DNA from: Purpureocillium takamizusanense
Lineage: Eukaryota > Ascomycota > Sordariomycetes > Hypocreales > Ophiocordycipitaceae
Assembly (NCBI RefSeq): GCF_022605165.1
Contig: NC_063070.1
Coordinates: 3,100,001 to 3,164,000 of the forward strand
Length of the DNA: 64,000 bases
Reading direction: 5' to 3'
Below the pieces are notes generated by a model. It saw nothing but the letters and a program-made list of their open reading frames with translations, did not search any database and was not told where the DNA came from. This document shows, in pieces, positions 1 through 10,867 of this stretch. Made by a program: the position numbers and the translations under genes. Numbering within the stretch: position 1 is the first letter of the stretch; every line of letters starts with the position of its first letter.

Positions 1-204
1 CAAGGCGGGCAGATTACAACAACTCGACATCGTGAGAATATCCTCGTCTCTTGTTAATGTGTACATAGAATGCGTAACGACGTGTCTATCATACAGGCGG
101 TCGTGCGTGTGGGGGGCCGTGGCCGTGGTCCCGAAAGCGCTCCGCCCCGGTGCTCGTGACCCTGGAGGCGACAAATACAAACATCCGTCTCCATCCACGC
201 GGCC

Positions 205-2703
205 TCAGGAGAAGGCGAGCTTGGACAGGCACACGTTTGCGCAGATGCTGCCCATCTCCCACCGCTCGCCGCCCCTGGCCAGCGCCTCGGCAAAGTGCGT
301 CAGCCACGCGGCCGCGCTGCACTTGCACACGGGCATGCCGTGGAGCGCGATGCTGCCCACGCCGTGCCGGACCCATTTGTCCAGCTCAGGGCTGCTCGCG
401 TCGGCCGCCAGCCGTCCGGCGCCGATGTCGACGGGCAGGTCCGGCGCGCACGTGCACGCGTCGACCGTGTGGACGCTCCACGCCCAGAACACGGCCGCCG
501 CGGCCGAGAGCGCCATGTACGCAAGCGGGTCGGCGAGCTGCGAGGTCTGTTGCGTCGCGGCGCCGCCGCCGCTCTCCCGGTATGTCCGCGACACGTACAT
601 GGCCTGCAGGACGGCGGCGCGGCTATCGGGAGAGATGGCCCATTCCTGGATCTGCAGGGCCTTGCGCTGCCACATGGGCGTCGCCGCGCTGGCGGCGCTC
701 GTGTCAGGCTCCGACATGAGCGAAGGCGACATGCGCGCAATCTCGCGGACCGCCGGCAGGTCCGCGTACAGGTGCATCCCGAGGAGGCGATGCAGCATCC
801 TCGCCCTCGACAGGGTCGCGCGGATGCGCCCGAGAACCCGCTCCCGCCACTTGGGCTCTGACGGCAGGCCCTTGCCCGAGTATGCCCTGAAAAGAAACTC
901 GGCATATTGCACGTGCAGCTCCGGCCGGTCCACGGCGTCCTCTATGGCGTCGAGCTGGCGCTTGTAGACTCCGAGCTGGCGCGATATGACCGTCAACTTT
1001 GCCGCAACCGCCTCGCTGCGATTCCGGCGCTGCTTCTGAAGCAGCCAAATGTCACTCCAAGTCCCCAAAAGGCACAGCTGCACGTCCTCGATGAGGACGC
1101 CCTGTGGCGACTGCTGCCGAGACCCAACGTCTAGCGAGGACATCTTGTAGGCGTCTCGTGCCCATGGCTCGTTCTCATGCCGCGGGAAGAAAATGTGCAG
1201 CCCGTACGAGTTCCACATGGCAAACGTCGACGTCAGCCCCAGGTCGAGCTCCTCGCGCCGCAGCAAGGGCGGCTGGTTGCAAAAGAGGGAGAGAAAGACG
1301 TCAATCTGGAGCGTGGTGAAGGCGAACCTGTACCCCCGTCAGCGCTGCCCGCCTTCAAAAGGCCAAATTCCACGTACCTTTTCCAGCGCTCCATGGTCGT
1401 AAACACCCAGGGGACAAATGGGCCGGGAAAATGCGTGTTCCTCTCGCGGTCCTGCGCTTCGGAACAGAAGCAGTTGTTTTGCCGCAGCGCTGCGACGAGG
1501 AGACTGAGCAGGCGGCGCGCCCGCTTGATGCATGCCTCTCGCTGCGACATGTTAGCAACCGACGTATCGCTGTGTCACGGATGCAAACCCACCCCAGTCT
1601 CAAAAGCAAAGATGATGTTAAGGAGGGCGACTTGATACGTTTCCAACGGCCAGGGGCTGCTTGGGTCGTACGTGTCGTGGGACTGCGTCGTCAGCGAAGG
1701 TGCAGTCCTGGGCGGAACGGGACGCGCTCACCAGATCCTTGAAGGACTTGTTGACGAGAACGTCGTGAATCTGCATCGTCAGCTCCTTAAGACCGCGGTC
1801 GTAGTGGAGCCACGAGTTGACCATGACGACGGACGCAACCAGCAGGACTGAGTCGGTCTCGTGGTCAAACGAGGGAGCGTGCACAATCGGCCACCGGTTG
1901 TGAAAGGTGCTGAGGTACGACTGGGTGCATGCAGTGAGCCAAGACCCGGGGACGGTCAGCGGCGGCGACAACTGGGCCGGGGCCGTGACGGAGCAGTGCG
2001 CCGCCGCGGCCCTCAGGATGGCCTGGAGGGCAGATCTGGTGGTGAAGCCGTCGTGATGGGAGCCATTGCTTTGGGCGACCTTGGGTGGTCCGAGGCTCAG
2101 GGCGGCGCTCGGTGGCACCACGGGGTCGGACGTGGCAGACGGCGGGGAGACGGTCGCGGGCGTCGATGCGGAGGCGGACGTGAGCCCGGCCGCGCCGTCT
2201 ACGGGCGAGTGCGAGCCGGATGCGGTGCGTGGCGGCTGCGACGGCGAGATAGCCTCCCTGCGTCCGTAGGTGCACTCGACGCCCCTTTTTGCGCACAAGG
2301 AGCACTGCTTGCCGCCGTCGCACCTCGTCTTGTTGGCGTGGCATGTGTCGCAAGCCCGTCCCCTGCGTGAATCCGGGACGGCGGCAGCGTTGCCGTGGAT
2401 GGCGGCATGACGGCGCAGTAGGTCGCTGGTGAGCGTCAGCGTCGGGCTTCCTTCTGAAATGGAATGCTTCTAGAAGGTGACAAGGGGTCGTCGCGGGACA
2501 GAACCCGAGTGGGATGGATGGATGGCATCGGCCAGGGGGGGATGTCAGACGCACCTCCGGCTAAACGAGCGGCCACACACAAGGCAGCTAAAGGCCGGGC
2601 CGCTGTGGGTTGCTTGATGGCGGCGGAGATGTTCTTTGCGGAGGAAGCTCTTGCCGCAGTCGCAGACGTGCCGGTCTGCCGGCGCGGGGGCGTGCGACAT
2701 CAT
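205..2703 (-). CDS. Hybrid C2H2 / Zn(II)2Cys6 transcription factor with fungal_trans domain
   Basis: Five exons by my reading: 2703-2555, 2425-1732, 1682-1593, 1541-1378, 1327-205, giving 739 aa. All four introns (129, 49, 51, 50 nt) start GT and end AG, and the phases join. The N-terminus has two C2H2 fingers: one with C14-X1-C16, where the usual spacing is X2, and a second with C40 and C43 that is completed only after splicing intron 1 (residue S50). A Zn2Cys6 cluster follows at C75-C101 with spacing CX2CX6CX5CX2CX6C. After a Ser/Pro/Thr-rich linker, roughly residues 190-450 resemble the fungal_trans (PF04082) middle homology region. The start is the double ATG just before the first finger; the frame stays open upstream to about 2883, but that stretch looks non-coding. 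It is probably a nuclear pathway-specific regulator. It is divergent from the NmrA-like gene, about 1.2 kb away. The target is unknown. Confidence 0.88.
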
Positions 2704-3924
2704 GGCCGCGAATCGTGTCGCCGTGCGAAAAGTACCCTGGCGTCCTGCATCATCGTGTAAGCGGTTGTTGGCCTGTGAGAGTCGGTGTGAGACAGTTGCG
2801 GGAGGGCCGACGACAACGCGCCGTGGGGGCCGCCGCCGCTGCCAACCACCACCGCTGCATTGTTGTCTTGTCGCTGCACACAACTGCCGGGCTGAAGACG
2901 AGCTAGCAGGCCGGCCGCCACGGCATCACGGCACCGGCTGCAGCGGAAGCGCGGGCATCGCGGGCGCGGGCGTGGGTGATGCCGGTGGGCGGCGCGGGTG
3001 CGGCGGCGCGGGCGCGGGCGCGGACCATGTGGGATGCGACGACGACGGGACGCGCTTCCACTCACTTACACGTTTTTGGTACACAGCCGTATACCCCCGG
3101 CTCACGGCGGCAACTTGATCGTCACCCGGGCGCTCGCAACGAGATGAGACAACAGCTCGAAAGGAGACGATTGACGGTGTCGTCGGAGTCCATGGAGCCG
3201 GCAAAAGAAAGCGGGTTGTTAAGTTGGACACGTTTGTTGAGGGCGATTGCTCGAGCCCGCGCCGCTGCCGTGGGAGCTTGGTAATCGTTGCTGTGGAAGG
3301 AGCACTCGTGGTGGTTTGCTTCACTTAAAAATTCGGCGCATCCCACATTGCCCCGGCGGCTCCCACTCGAGGCCGTCGGCCTCCCACTGCCCTGCGGGGC
3401 CCCCACTGCTGGCTCTTGTCCAATCGTGTCGCGAGCGCGAGCATGCGTCGGCCGTCTCCGAGAAGGTGCGCTTGCCAGATTGGGTTGCCCTATCAGATCC
3501 TCAGGCCATCAGCCTCAGGGCAGGAGGCTGAACCGGGGCTCCACGGAGCACCTGCCGCCGTTTCATGTTCTCCTTTCATTCATCAGCCGTTCAATCGGTC
3601 GCTAGTGGGCCATGCCAACAAGTCACTACTCCGTATTCGTACATGTTACATCCCACGCGTCCCAGGCGGCGTCAATGTCGACCCGACTTTAGAAAGCAAG
3701 CAAGCATCATCGACAGCAATGTGCACCAACACCCCAACGCGTGCTCGGGATGCGCTCAAGACGTGCTTGGCAGATGAGTTCTCGCAATGTATTTAAGTTG
3801 CCTCGTGCGTCGCAGAGCCTTGGCGCAATGCATCACCACAGGGCATCTGTAGAACCAAAGCAACCATCCATCAAGGTGCACTATCAGACCCATCCATACA
3901 CCCCGCTCCCGCGCATCCATCGAC
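2704..3924. promoter_or_regulatory. Divergent intergenic region between hybrid TF and NmrA-like gene
   Basis: There is no supported gene here. This 1.2 kb must hold the promoters of both flanking genes. It contains a TATTTAAG box near 3790-3797, about 130 bp before the NmrA-like ATG, and one TACTCCGTA word at 3627-3635. Open frames in it have no recognisable motif. Confidence 0.6.
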
Positions 3925-4830
3925 ATGTCCTCCTCCATCAAGAACGTGGCCCTCATCGGCGCGGCTGGCGGCCTCGGCCCCACCATTCTCCGCAAACTCG
4001 TTGCGTCCGGGGCCTTTAACATCACCGCCGTCCGCCGCAAGGGTTCCAAGTCGACATACCCCGCAGGCACCACCGTCGTCGACGTCGACTTCGAGTCTCC
4101 CGACGACCTCAAGGCCGCCCTCACCGGCCAGGACGCCGTCGTCTCGCTCGTCGGCGTCCCCGGCCTGGCCGCCCAGACGCACATCGTCGACGCCGCCATC
4201 ACCACCGGCGTGAAGCGCTTCATCCCTTCCGAGTTCGGCTCCGACCTCGAGAACCCGCTGGCCCGCAAGCTGCCCGTCTTCGCCCACAAAGTCCAGGTCG
4301 CCGACTACCTCGCCGCCAAGGCCCGCGAGACCTCCCTCACCTACACACTCGTCAGCAACGCCGCGTTCCTGGACTGGGGCCTGGAGAGGAACTTCTTGCT
4401 CGCCACCGCCGACTACAAGCCCGCGCTGTACGACGGCGGCAATACCGTCTTCAGCGCCACCACCCTCGAGTCGGTTGGCGACGCCGTGGTCGGCATTCTC
4501 AAGCACCCGGAGGAGACCAAGAACCGCCGCGTCTACGTCGAGGACATCAAGATCTCCCAGAACCGCCTACTCGCCCTGGCCAAGGAGGTCACCCCTGGCA
4601 AGCAGTGGCTCCCGCACCAGGTCAGCGTCGATGCCGTTGTCAAGGAGGCGGACGAGAAGCTGGCCAAGGGCGACTACGCGCACGAAAACTTTATCCCCTA
4701 CCTCTTCCGCGCGCTGTTCGACCCGGTCTATGGGCCCAGCTTCGAGAAGACCGACAATGAGCTATTGGGGGTAAAGGGCGTGGATGAGGAGTTTGTCGTC
4801 GAGCTCCTGAAGAGGATTATCAAGCAGTAG
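3925..4830 (+). CDS. NmrA-like / isoflavone-reductase-family NAD(P)-binding oxidoreductase
   Basis: This is an intronless 301-aa protein. The N-terminus has a Rossmann nucleotide-binding loop (GAAGGLG, residues about 12-18) after a short beta strand. An SEFGSDLENPL-type segment near residue 97 is typical of the NmrA / isoflavone reductase / PCBER branch of atypical short-chain dehydrogenases, followed by a substrate-domain C-terminal half. No signal peptide or membrane segment is visible, so it is probably cytosolic. The family covers NAD(P)H-dependent reductases of phenolic or secondary metabolites and redox-sensing regulators; the sequence alone does not decide which. Length is normal for the family. 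It is divergent from the hybrid transcription factor, which could be its regulator, but that is inference only. Confidence 0.9.
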   Translation: MSSSIKNVALIGAAGGLGPTILRKLVASGAFNITAVRRKGSKSTYPAGTTVVDVDFESPDDLKAALTGQDAVVSLVGVPGLAAQTHIVDAAITTGVKRFIPSEFGSDLENPLARKLPVFAHKVQVADYLAAKARETSLTYTLVSNAAFLDWGLERNFLLATADYKPALYDGGNTVFSATTLESVGDAVVGILKHPEETKNRRVYVEDIKISQNRLLALAKEVTPGKQWLPHQVSVDAVVKEADEKLAKGDYAHENFIPYLFRALFDPVYGPSFEKTDNELLGVKGVDEEFVVELLKRIIKQ

Positions 4831-5304
4831 ATAAAGACTATCGAGCAGTACATACAATTTAATGGCTAATGAAGAGAGCACACGAACATTATTCCACTAC
4901 TGGCTGGGAATTGAAGAAGTATAAGTCTCCTGGACGATGAGCCAAGGCCATATACACAACATTATGCGGCTCTTCACACCAAGCGGGTTGCAAAAAAAGA
5001 GGGACACCAAAGGCGACCATCCCTACCAATTCTACCTAGAACCCATCAATCACGACGAGTATTACCTACTTTTCAAAGCAGAAAATTGCTAAGACAAAAA
5101 CATAAGGTCGTTAAATAGAACCTTAAGGCCATTTTAGCATCTTGATCTTTTGTGAGGACGGCAAATTGTGATACGAGCGAGGTCGCAAGATTCGCAGTCC
5201 CTCTTATTTTGCAGCCCGCTTGACACCCCACTGAATGCCGCCTTGCCCTCGATGCCGACTCATATCCCATGCTTTTGAGTGGGCTAGTCCGTTTGTTGGC
5301 GTCT
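4831..5304. other. Convergent intergenic spacer, no gene seen
   Basis: This spacer of about 470 bp is richer in A+T than its surroundings. It lies between the 3' ends of the NmrA-like gene (+) and the RNase-like gene (-) and presumably holds both 3' UTRs and polyadenylation signals. No open frame with motifs was found. Confidence 0.6.
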
Positions 5305-5923
5305 TCAGCCAGACGAGCGCGCAACGTAGTACTCGCACCCGCGATACCGCTGGCACATGCACGTGTTCGGCTGCGTCAACGGCGGCAGGTGCGTCATGAC
5401 GCCGCACAGCGACCGCCCGTCCTCGAGGTACACGACGCGCGCCACGCTCGCCCGCCGCCCGTGCGCGCCGCCCCCGCCGTTCTTCTGGAACACGCTGCCG
5501 TCCTCGTTGACGGGGAACTCGAGCAGACGCGTGCGCTCATCGTTGCAGCGGTCGTCGGCCGCGTTGCCGAAGTGGACGGCCGGCTGGTCCTCGATTGGCT
5601 GGTTGACAAACACTTTCGGGAACCTGGACTCGTTCGGTGAGTAACTGGCCTTGTCCTCTCTCCTCCAAGCGAGAGGGCGGGGGAAGAGGTAGGTGGGTAG
5701 GTAGGTAGGTGTAGGTACTACCCTGAGCTGCCTTGGCTGATTCCGCCTGCGATCATGGCGGCGGAGGCATATTCGTCGCGGATGGTGATGACTTGAGACC
5801 CTAGCGGACACTTGTAGTCGCCGACCTGGGGCAACGTCAGCAGCGGTCGACCGCCGTAGATAGGGTTGGAGCTTGACTTACCACAGCGGTGAGGAGGAAC
5901 GCGATGACCAGAGTGTGAAGCAT
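5305..5923 (-). CDS. Small secreted RNase N1/T1-fold protein, divergent active site
   Basis: Three exons: 5923-5882, 5825-5722, 5644-5305; introns are 56 and 77 nt. The product is 161 aa. I chose the ATG at 5923 because the protein then begins directly with a signal peptide (MLHTLVIAFLLTAV). A TATAAG box at 5984-5989 is also too close to the other in-frame ATG at 5968, which would add 15 residues. The mature part follows the RNase N1/T1/U2 (PF00545) order. An FPK segment (57-59) stands where the family has YPH, LLEFPV carries the Glu (E91), RVVY carries the Arg (R118) and GVMTH carries the His (H134). The first catalytic His position is thus Lys59, while the Glu, Arg and second His are kept. 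There are six cysteines (20, 82, 129, 144, 146, 152). It could be a guanyl-preferring RNase or a non-catalytic RNase-like effector; activity is not predictable from sequence. Confidence 0.75.
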
Positions 5924-5983
5924 GTTGAGTCGACTGAGCAGAGAAGCACTGACGAACGCGTTGTCCATGGTGCCCTGAGTGTC

Positions 5984-5989
5984 TTATAT
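5984..5989 (-). promoter_or_regulatory. TATA box of RNase-like secreted protein gene
   Basis: TATAAG lies on the minus strand 61 bp upstream of the ATG at 5923 and only 16 bp upstream of the ATG at 5968. The spacing favours the downstream start. Confidence 0.5.
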
Positions 5990-6581
5990 CCACGGGCAAG
6001 CGTCAGTGATGAAGCGGTTTTCTTAACTTGGTACGGATCAGGTGAGGTGTGGTGGGGTGATTGTGACCGAGGGCATGCATGTGCGGGCGAGGCCGTGTTC
6101 TTGCATTGCCGGCCTGGACCGTTGTCTGCCGTCGAGAGCCGTTATCACCTGGAGCCCTGGAGCCGGTGAATTAGATAGGCGGATGGTCTCACGTCGCACC
6201 GCAGAAATGATCTCCAGGCCATGGCTGATTCACGCATGGCTGCGATCAGGTGGTTACACATGGGTGAGGTAATGAGCAAAGTTAACGAACGGCGGACTTT
6301 CAACCGGAAATTGTCGAAATCAGGCGCGAAACTGGACAGTAAGTTACAGTCATGTGGTCTATTTTTCATGAGTCAAGGACTCGGAACTGAGAAGGTTGTC
6401 ACGGTAGCAGAGTGTTGGGGAAATCAAGTGCTTCACCGCGCGACCGTGTCGCGTATATGCATTTTATATGAGTTAAGTCTAAATACAACAGGTTGTATCG
6501 AGAAGAATACCACTCAGGATTACCCAAGCTCTCGCCAATCCATTATCCACCAATTGTACACGGAGGCCGAAGACTCATCGC
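5990..6581. other. Intergenic region between two secreted-protein genes
   Basis: About 590 bp separate the promoter side of the RNase-like gene from the stop of the hydrophobin-like gene. It is less GC-rich than the rest of the window. No gene was found. Confidence 0.55.
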
Positions 6582-6957
6582 TTAGAGAACGCGGTTGAGC
6601 GAGCACTGGGCGTTGACATCCAGGTTGACCAGGCCGGACTATAAGGAGGAGAGTGAGTTACTTGTCGCTGGGAGTGTGTAAAGCGGGGAAAGATGTCGCA
6701 ATGCTTACCTGCTGGACCCCGTCGTGCGAGCAGCAGTAGACGTCGCCAGCGGCGCAGTTCTCGCCGAGGGCGCCGGGCAGAACGTTGCCGAGGGTAATGA
6801 GGCCGCCATTGCCCTGGCCGGAGCAGACAACGGTCTGCTTGGAGGCGCAGACGTTGCCGACTTGGTTCTCGCCGCCGTGGCCGCCGTGGCCGCCGTGGCC
6901 GCCGGGGAGGGCGAAGGCAGTGGCGGCGAGGGCAAGGATGGCGGTGATGTACTGCAT
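6582..6957 (-). CDS. Hydrophobin-like secreted protein with six cysteines
   Basis: Two exons: 6957-6709 and 6638-6582, with a 70-nt intron ending TTATAG; the product is 101 aa. A signal peptide (MQYITAILALAATAFA) is followed by a Gly/His triplet repeat (residues 19-29) and a class I hydrophobin-like core. Cysteines are at 37, 45, 68, 75, 76 and 95. The tail C-X6-CC and the GLVNLDV..C ending match hydrophobin C5, C6-C7 and C8. The front has C-X7-C followed by Ser where hydrophobins have a CC pair, and there is no C4. In classical hydrophobins C3 pairs with C4, so exactly one disulphide is missing. It probably acts at the hyphal or spore surface. A TATA box sits 144 bp upstream. It could instead be a hydrophobin-derived effector. 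Confidence 0.8.
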
Positions 6958-7100
6958 TTTGAAGGTTGGTGGTGGGTTTTTCCGAAGAAGGAGGAGGTTG
7001 GTATTAAAGAGTGGTAGTTGGGAGTAGAGCTGTGTAATGGATGATGAGGCTTGTTGATGATGGAGAGAAGGACGGGAGTTTGGGCGGGATGAAGCCCTCC

Positions 7101-7107
7101 TTATATA
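7101..7107 (-). promoter_or_regulatory. TATA box of hydrophobin-like gene
   Basis: TATATAA lies on the minus strand about 145 bp before the ATG at 6957. A strong TATA box fits a highly expressed surface-protein gene. Confidence 0.55.
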
Positions 7108-9321
7108 CCTGATGAGCCGTCTACGAAGTTGACTCCATGTCGACTCGATCATAGGAAACAAGACACACTGAGATTACTACTACTCCTCGTCCTCCGCCTA
7201 GTCTTCCTAGCCTTTCCGATGCTGCTGCATGCAAAAGGAGAACGGCGAACGAGTCGCCCTGCCGCCCCAGTGCCAGGTCCCGCGCGCCATGTCTCTGGAG
7301 CCGCCGCCGCCGCCGCCGCCGCCGGCCAGCCACCGACGCACGATGCCCGCTGGCCAACCTCTTCTCTCTCTCTCTCTCTCCCTCTGTCGCCGCCGCCGCC
7401 GAGGCGCCACTTACTACGGGGACGGTGCTCCGGGACGTCGTCGGGCTGAGACATCAAGGCGGCAGACAAGGCGCCCTAGCAGGGGGGACAGGCAGGCAGG
7501 CAGGCCTGGCAGCGACGATCCATCATCGTCGTCGCCCGTCAGGCAGGCAAACAGGCAGGGAGGGAAGGAGGGAGAGAGGCAGGGCGACGACCCGTGTCGT
7601 GGAGTGGAGGAGGAGAGATGAGATGAGCTGGAGATGAGTCTCACCGGGTCTGAGCGGCGGCGGCGGCGGCCAAAGGGGTACCTAGGTAGCGAGCGAGCGA
7701 GGCGACGTCAGCCCAGCCGCGAGTATCTTGGGTGAGCTCAAGGGGGAAACAAAAAAGAAAGGCGCGAGAAGACAAAGTCCGAGACAGGCAGACAGTTCAG
7801 TCCCGCAATACAACAACAACTACGGATACTACTACTGCTACTACTACCAAATTTTTTTGTTGCATTAATGCCCTTGTCCCTCCCCTGGGTTGTTAGGCTG
7901 CTGCCGGTTGGGTGGTGGCCGTTCTCTTCGCCGTCTTTTTTGCACTCGTGTCTCACGAGCTGCCTGGTCTTGTCTCGGTGGGTGGTGGTGGTGGCGGCGT
8001 TGGCGGCGTCGGCCTACTAGATGCACCGTGTTAGGGAGGCCGCCACGTCGGTGCCGCGACGACTAACAGCAGCTATCAGATTCCCCCTTCGCCCCCCACG
8101 ACCCGTGCAGGGCGGAGGGAGGAAGCAGCTGAAGAAGCGCCTCATTCGTGCGACGTCGGGCGCGTGCTTCTCTTCCCCGATCGCACGCACGCACGCACGC
8201 ACGGGGCTCCATGCCCGCCTCCGTCGCGGGCACGACACGTTTGGTGCAGGTACCCGGGGCATATGTCTTCCTTTTAGTGAGCAACCGGCTGCCAGCCCAG
8301 CCCATGTACTACACCTACTAGAGGTAGGTACCTTATGTATGGATGCCCAGCACCTATAGTACCAAGTATCTTACTACGTACCTACCTTACCCAGTGTCCT
8401 TGATACGTACTACTAATCCCCAGCGCCGCCCTGCCGCTGCTCCTGCTGCTTGCTCCCGAGCCCCCCACAACCTACTAGGTACCCCTCGCCCCGTCCCGAC
8501 GCCACCCCGCCCCTGTCCAATTCAATCTCGCTCCCTGCGCAAGTGTAGCACCACAGGGCAGATTAGTTAGACTCGGTTTTTTTTTGTCGCACGGGGCAGC
8601 GACGTCCCGAAAGCAAAACTAGGTAACTACAATGTAGGGGCAGCGACACCAAGATGCCCAACCGAGAGCAAGCAATAGTCACCTCCTCGAGACCGGAATC
8701 TGGATCAGCAACCCCACGCACTCCTTCCCCCCCCCTTCCCCCCTCCTTCACGACCTGATCCCCTTGTTCTTCGGCCCCATCCCCCCGGCCGCCTCGTCGG
8801 ACGGGCTCATTACGGCCAAAGCTCGCGGGCGCCGCCTCCATGCAAGCCCACGAGCGATCGGCGTTGGTGCGGCGCTCCTTAGCGTGCGTTGGGAAGCTGC
8901 CATCAAGATCCCGTCGCGACGCCAGGGCCGCCGCATCGGTCTGCACGAGATCTCTGCCGCCCCTCCCCACCCCACAGCATCATCAGGTGCCGAGCGAGCA
9001 CATCGTACGTAAACATGTATATGGCATGGCGTGGCGAGGTGACACAATGCAATTCAGCCCGCCCGAACCCTGGCCACAACCAACGACGACGTTGCCGATG
9101 AACATCTCAATCTCGGGTTCCGCCCCCTACGTAGCAATATCGTTGTCGACAAGACACGGCTGACATGACCCTTGCAAGCCTTGCCCTTTCCTTGACCACG
9201 AGCGGGCCCATGCGTTTTTGCTGCTTCTGCTCCTCATCCTCATCCTCCTCCATCCACAGTGAGCTGCGCCGCCGATCGAGGCCAACGTCAACACAACACC
9301 GCCCAATGAATACCAGACCCG
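7108..9321. other. Gene-free interval with simple repeats
   Basis: This 2.2 kb lies upstream of the hydrophobin-like gene and downstream of the next minus-strand gene. It contains GCC-triplet runs near 7302-7323, a (TC)9 tract at 7363-7380 and many short TAGGTACCT-like words. Open frames here are compositional and I see no conserved motif. It may hold long regulatory DNA of the hydrophobin-like gene. Confidence 0.5.
7363..7380. repeat. (TC)9 microsatellite
   Basis: Perfect dinucleotide tract in intergenic DNA. Confidence 0.85.
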
Positions 9322-10867
9322 TCAACGCAGCATCGTGGCGCGGGAAAGCACGGTAGACTCGCCAGCCGGTCCGCTTCCGTGCTCGCCAGCACCCAGCAAA
9401 TGACAGAGCCAAAAGTCTCTCCGCATGCCCTGCAGGCGCTCCAAGTAGAATCGCACGCATAGGCCCTGGTCGCAACCTCTGGCTACGTCCGCCTCGTATT
9501 GGTCAAGAAGCACAGAAGTCATGGTCCAGAGACGGCGAACTGCGCTTGGTTCGGCGACCACCACCGTCGTGGCCGATTCAGGGGGGCCAGGATCGCTCTG
9601 GATGTCGCATCCGCGATCGCCATCGTTCGGCTGATCTGCCACGTCCGAGGGCGGTGTGCTCAACACTTTGGCCGCCCTTGCTGGGTTTTTCCGACTCGCT
9701 GGTCTTGCCTGACTCGGCTTCTTGGACACGGGCTGTTTGCGCTTGCGCACCCGCTGTGCACTCTCCGTGGACTTGGGCGGACGTCGCGTCGAGGCCTTCG
9801 TCCGTTGCGGCTTTACCGGAGGCCTGGTGGCCGTTTCGGCCCGCGCAAAGGGGAGGTCGCGGCGTTCTGGTATTGCGACCTGCGTGTCGTGAGAAGAGAC
9901 CGGGGTGCTTCGCTGCCGCTCGGGACTGGGTCTAGACTGCATCCCGATGGCTGACGCTTCGCTCGACGCGCAGCTCCCGTGCGACGTAAACGACAACGAC
10001 GGGTCTAGAATCAGTGGTGAGGACATCGACGGTGACATGGACTGCGGTGACTGCGCCCAGTTGTCCGGCCCGTGGCCGAGATGCCGGCGCTGTGAGCCGG
10101 CATCGTCTGGCGAGAACGAGTTCCGGAGTGGCGAGCCCACGGGTGGTCGATGTAGGTCGCCCTGCTTGGGGGCGAACAGATTATACGGACTGAAGCGCTG
10201 TACCAATGCCTCGGGTTGCATACGGTTCGTCAGCGGCGCCGTGTAAGCGCTTTGCGGCCCAAAGATGCGCGCATCTAATGTTGCTGCCTGTGGTGCACCC
10301 GCGAATGCGGGATTGGACGGCGAAGACGGAAACAAGTCGTGAGATGCGGACCCAAACGTGTCCATGCCCGGTATGGGAGTAATGGACGAGAGGCGAGGGT
10401 CCGAGCTGAAGCCGGGGGATGGGTTCGACAAGCCCTGTAGGCTGCCTGAGTCTTCTCTGACCGGGAAGCCGAGCCTGCTGAGCATGTGCGCGGCGAGCTC
10501 GAGGTCTCGGCCGGCCTCGAAGAAAGCTCTGACTTCGTAGCCTTGCTGCGTGATCCTGACGGTCATGGCTTGAGAGTAACGTGCAATCGTGAACGTTCCC
10601 GCACCAGGGGACAAGAGATCCGAGAGCGTAATGGACAACTGCTGGTCAGCTCAGTCAACCCCATAACCGCCGGCCGCTTACCACCGTCCGGGAGCCAGCA
10701 TTGACCACGAGGAGGAGCCTGTCACTGGACTCGGTCCTGTTGTTTTTGATGGCCAAAGTTAGAGCCATGGCCGTGGCCCCCACGCCGTAGACCCGAACTT
10801 TCGCGTCGTCCTGGACCTCCAGTCGCTTGAGCGGACAATCCGAGACTGGCGTGAGTAGCTGTGCCAT
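9322..10867 (-). CDS. Unrecognised nuclear-looking protein, possibly Rec114-like
   Basis: Two exons: 10867-10682 and 10638-9322, with a short 43-nt intron that has a GCTGAC branch point and a CAGCAG acceptor; the product is 500 aa. Residues 1-150 look like a compact beta-rich domain: alternating hydrophobic strands, then TVRITQQGYEVRAFF and a predicted helix. The middle (about 150-400) is Ser/Pro-rich and disordered, with basic Lys/Arg clusters near 300-350 that could be nuclear localisation signals. The last 100 residues contain a predicted amphipathic helix (LWTMTSVLLDQYEADV). A PH-like N-terminus, long linker and C-terminal helix is the plan of meiotic recombination protein Rec114, but the similarity I see is only architectural, so I give no symbol. 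It is divergent from RSC9, with 496 bp between the starts. Confidence 0.65.

Noticed and set aside
5924..5968. Upstream ATG at 5968 as the start of the RNase-like protein
   Set aside because: The TATA box would lie only 16 bp upstream, and the 15 extra residues push the signal peptide away from the N-terminus. The ATG at 5923 fits better, though the longer form remains possible.
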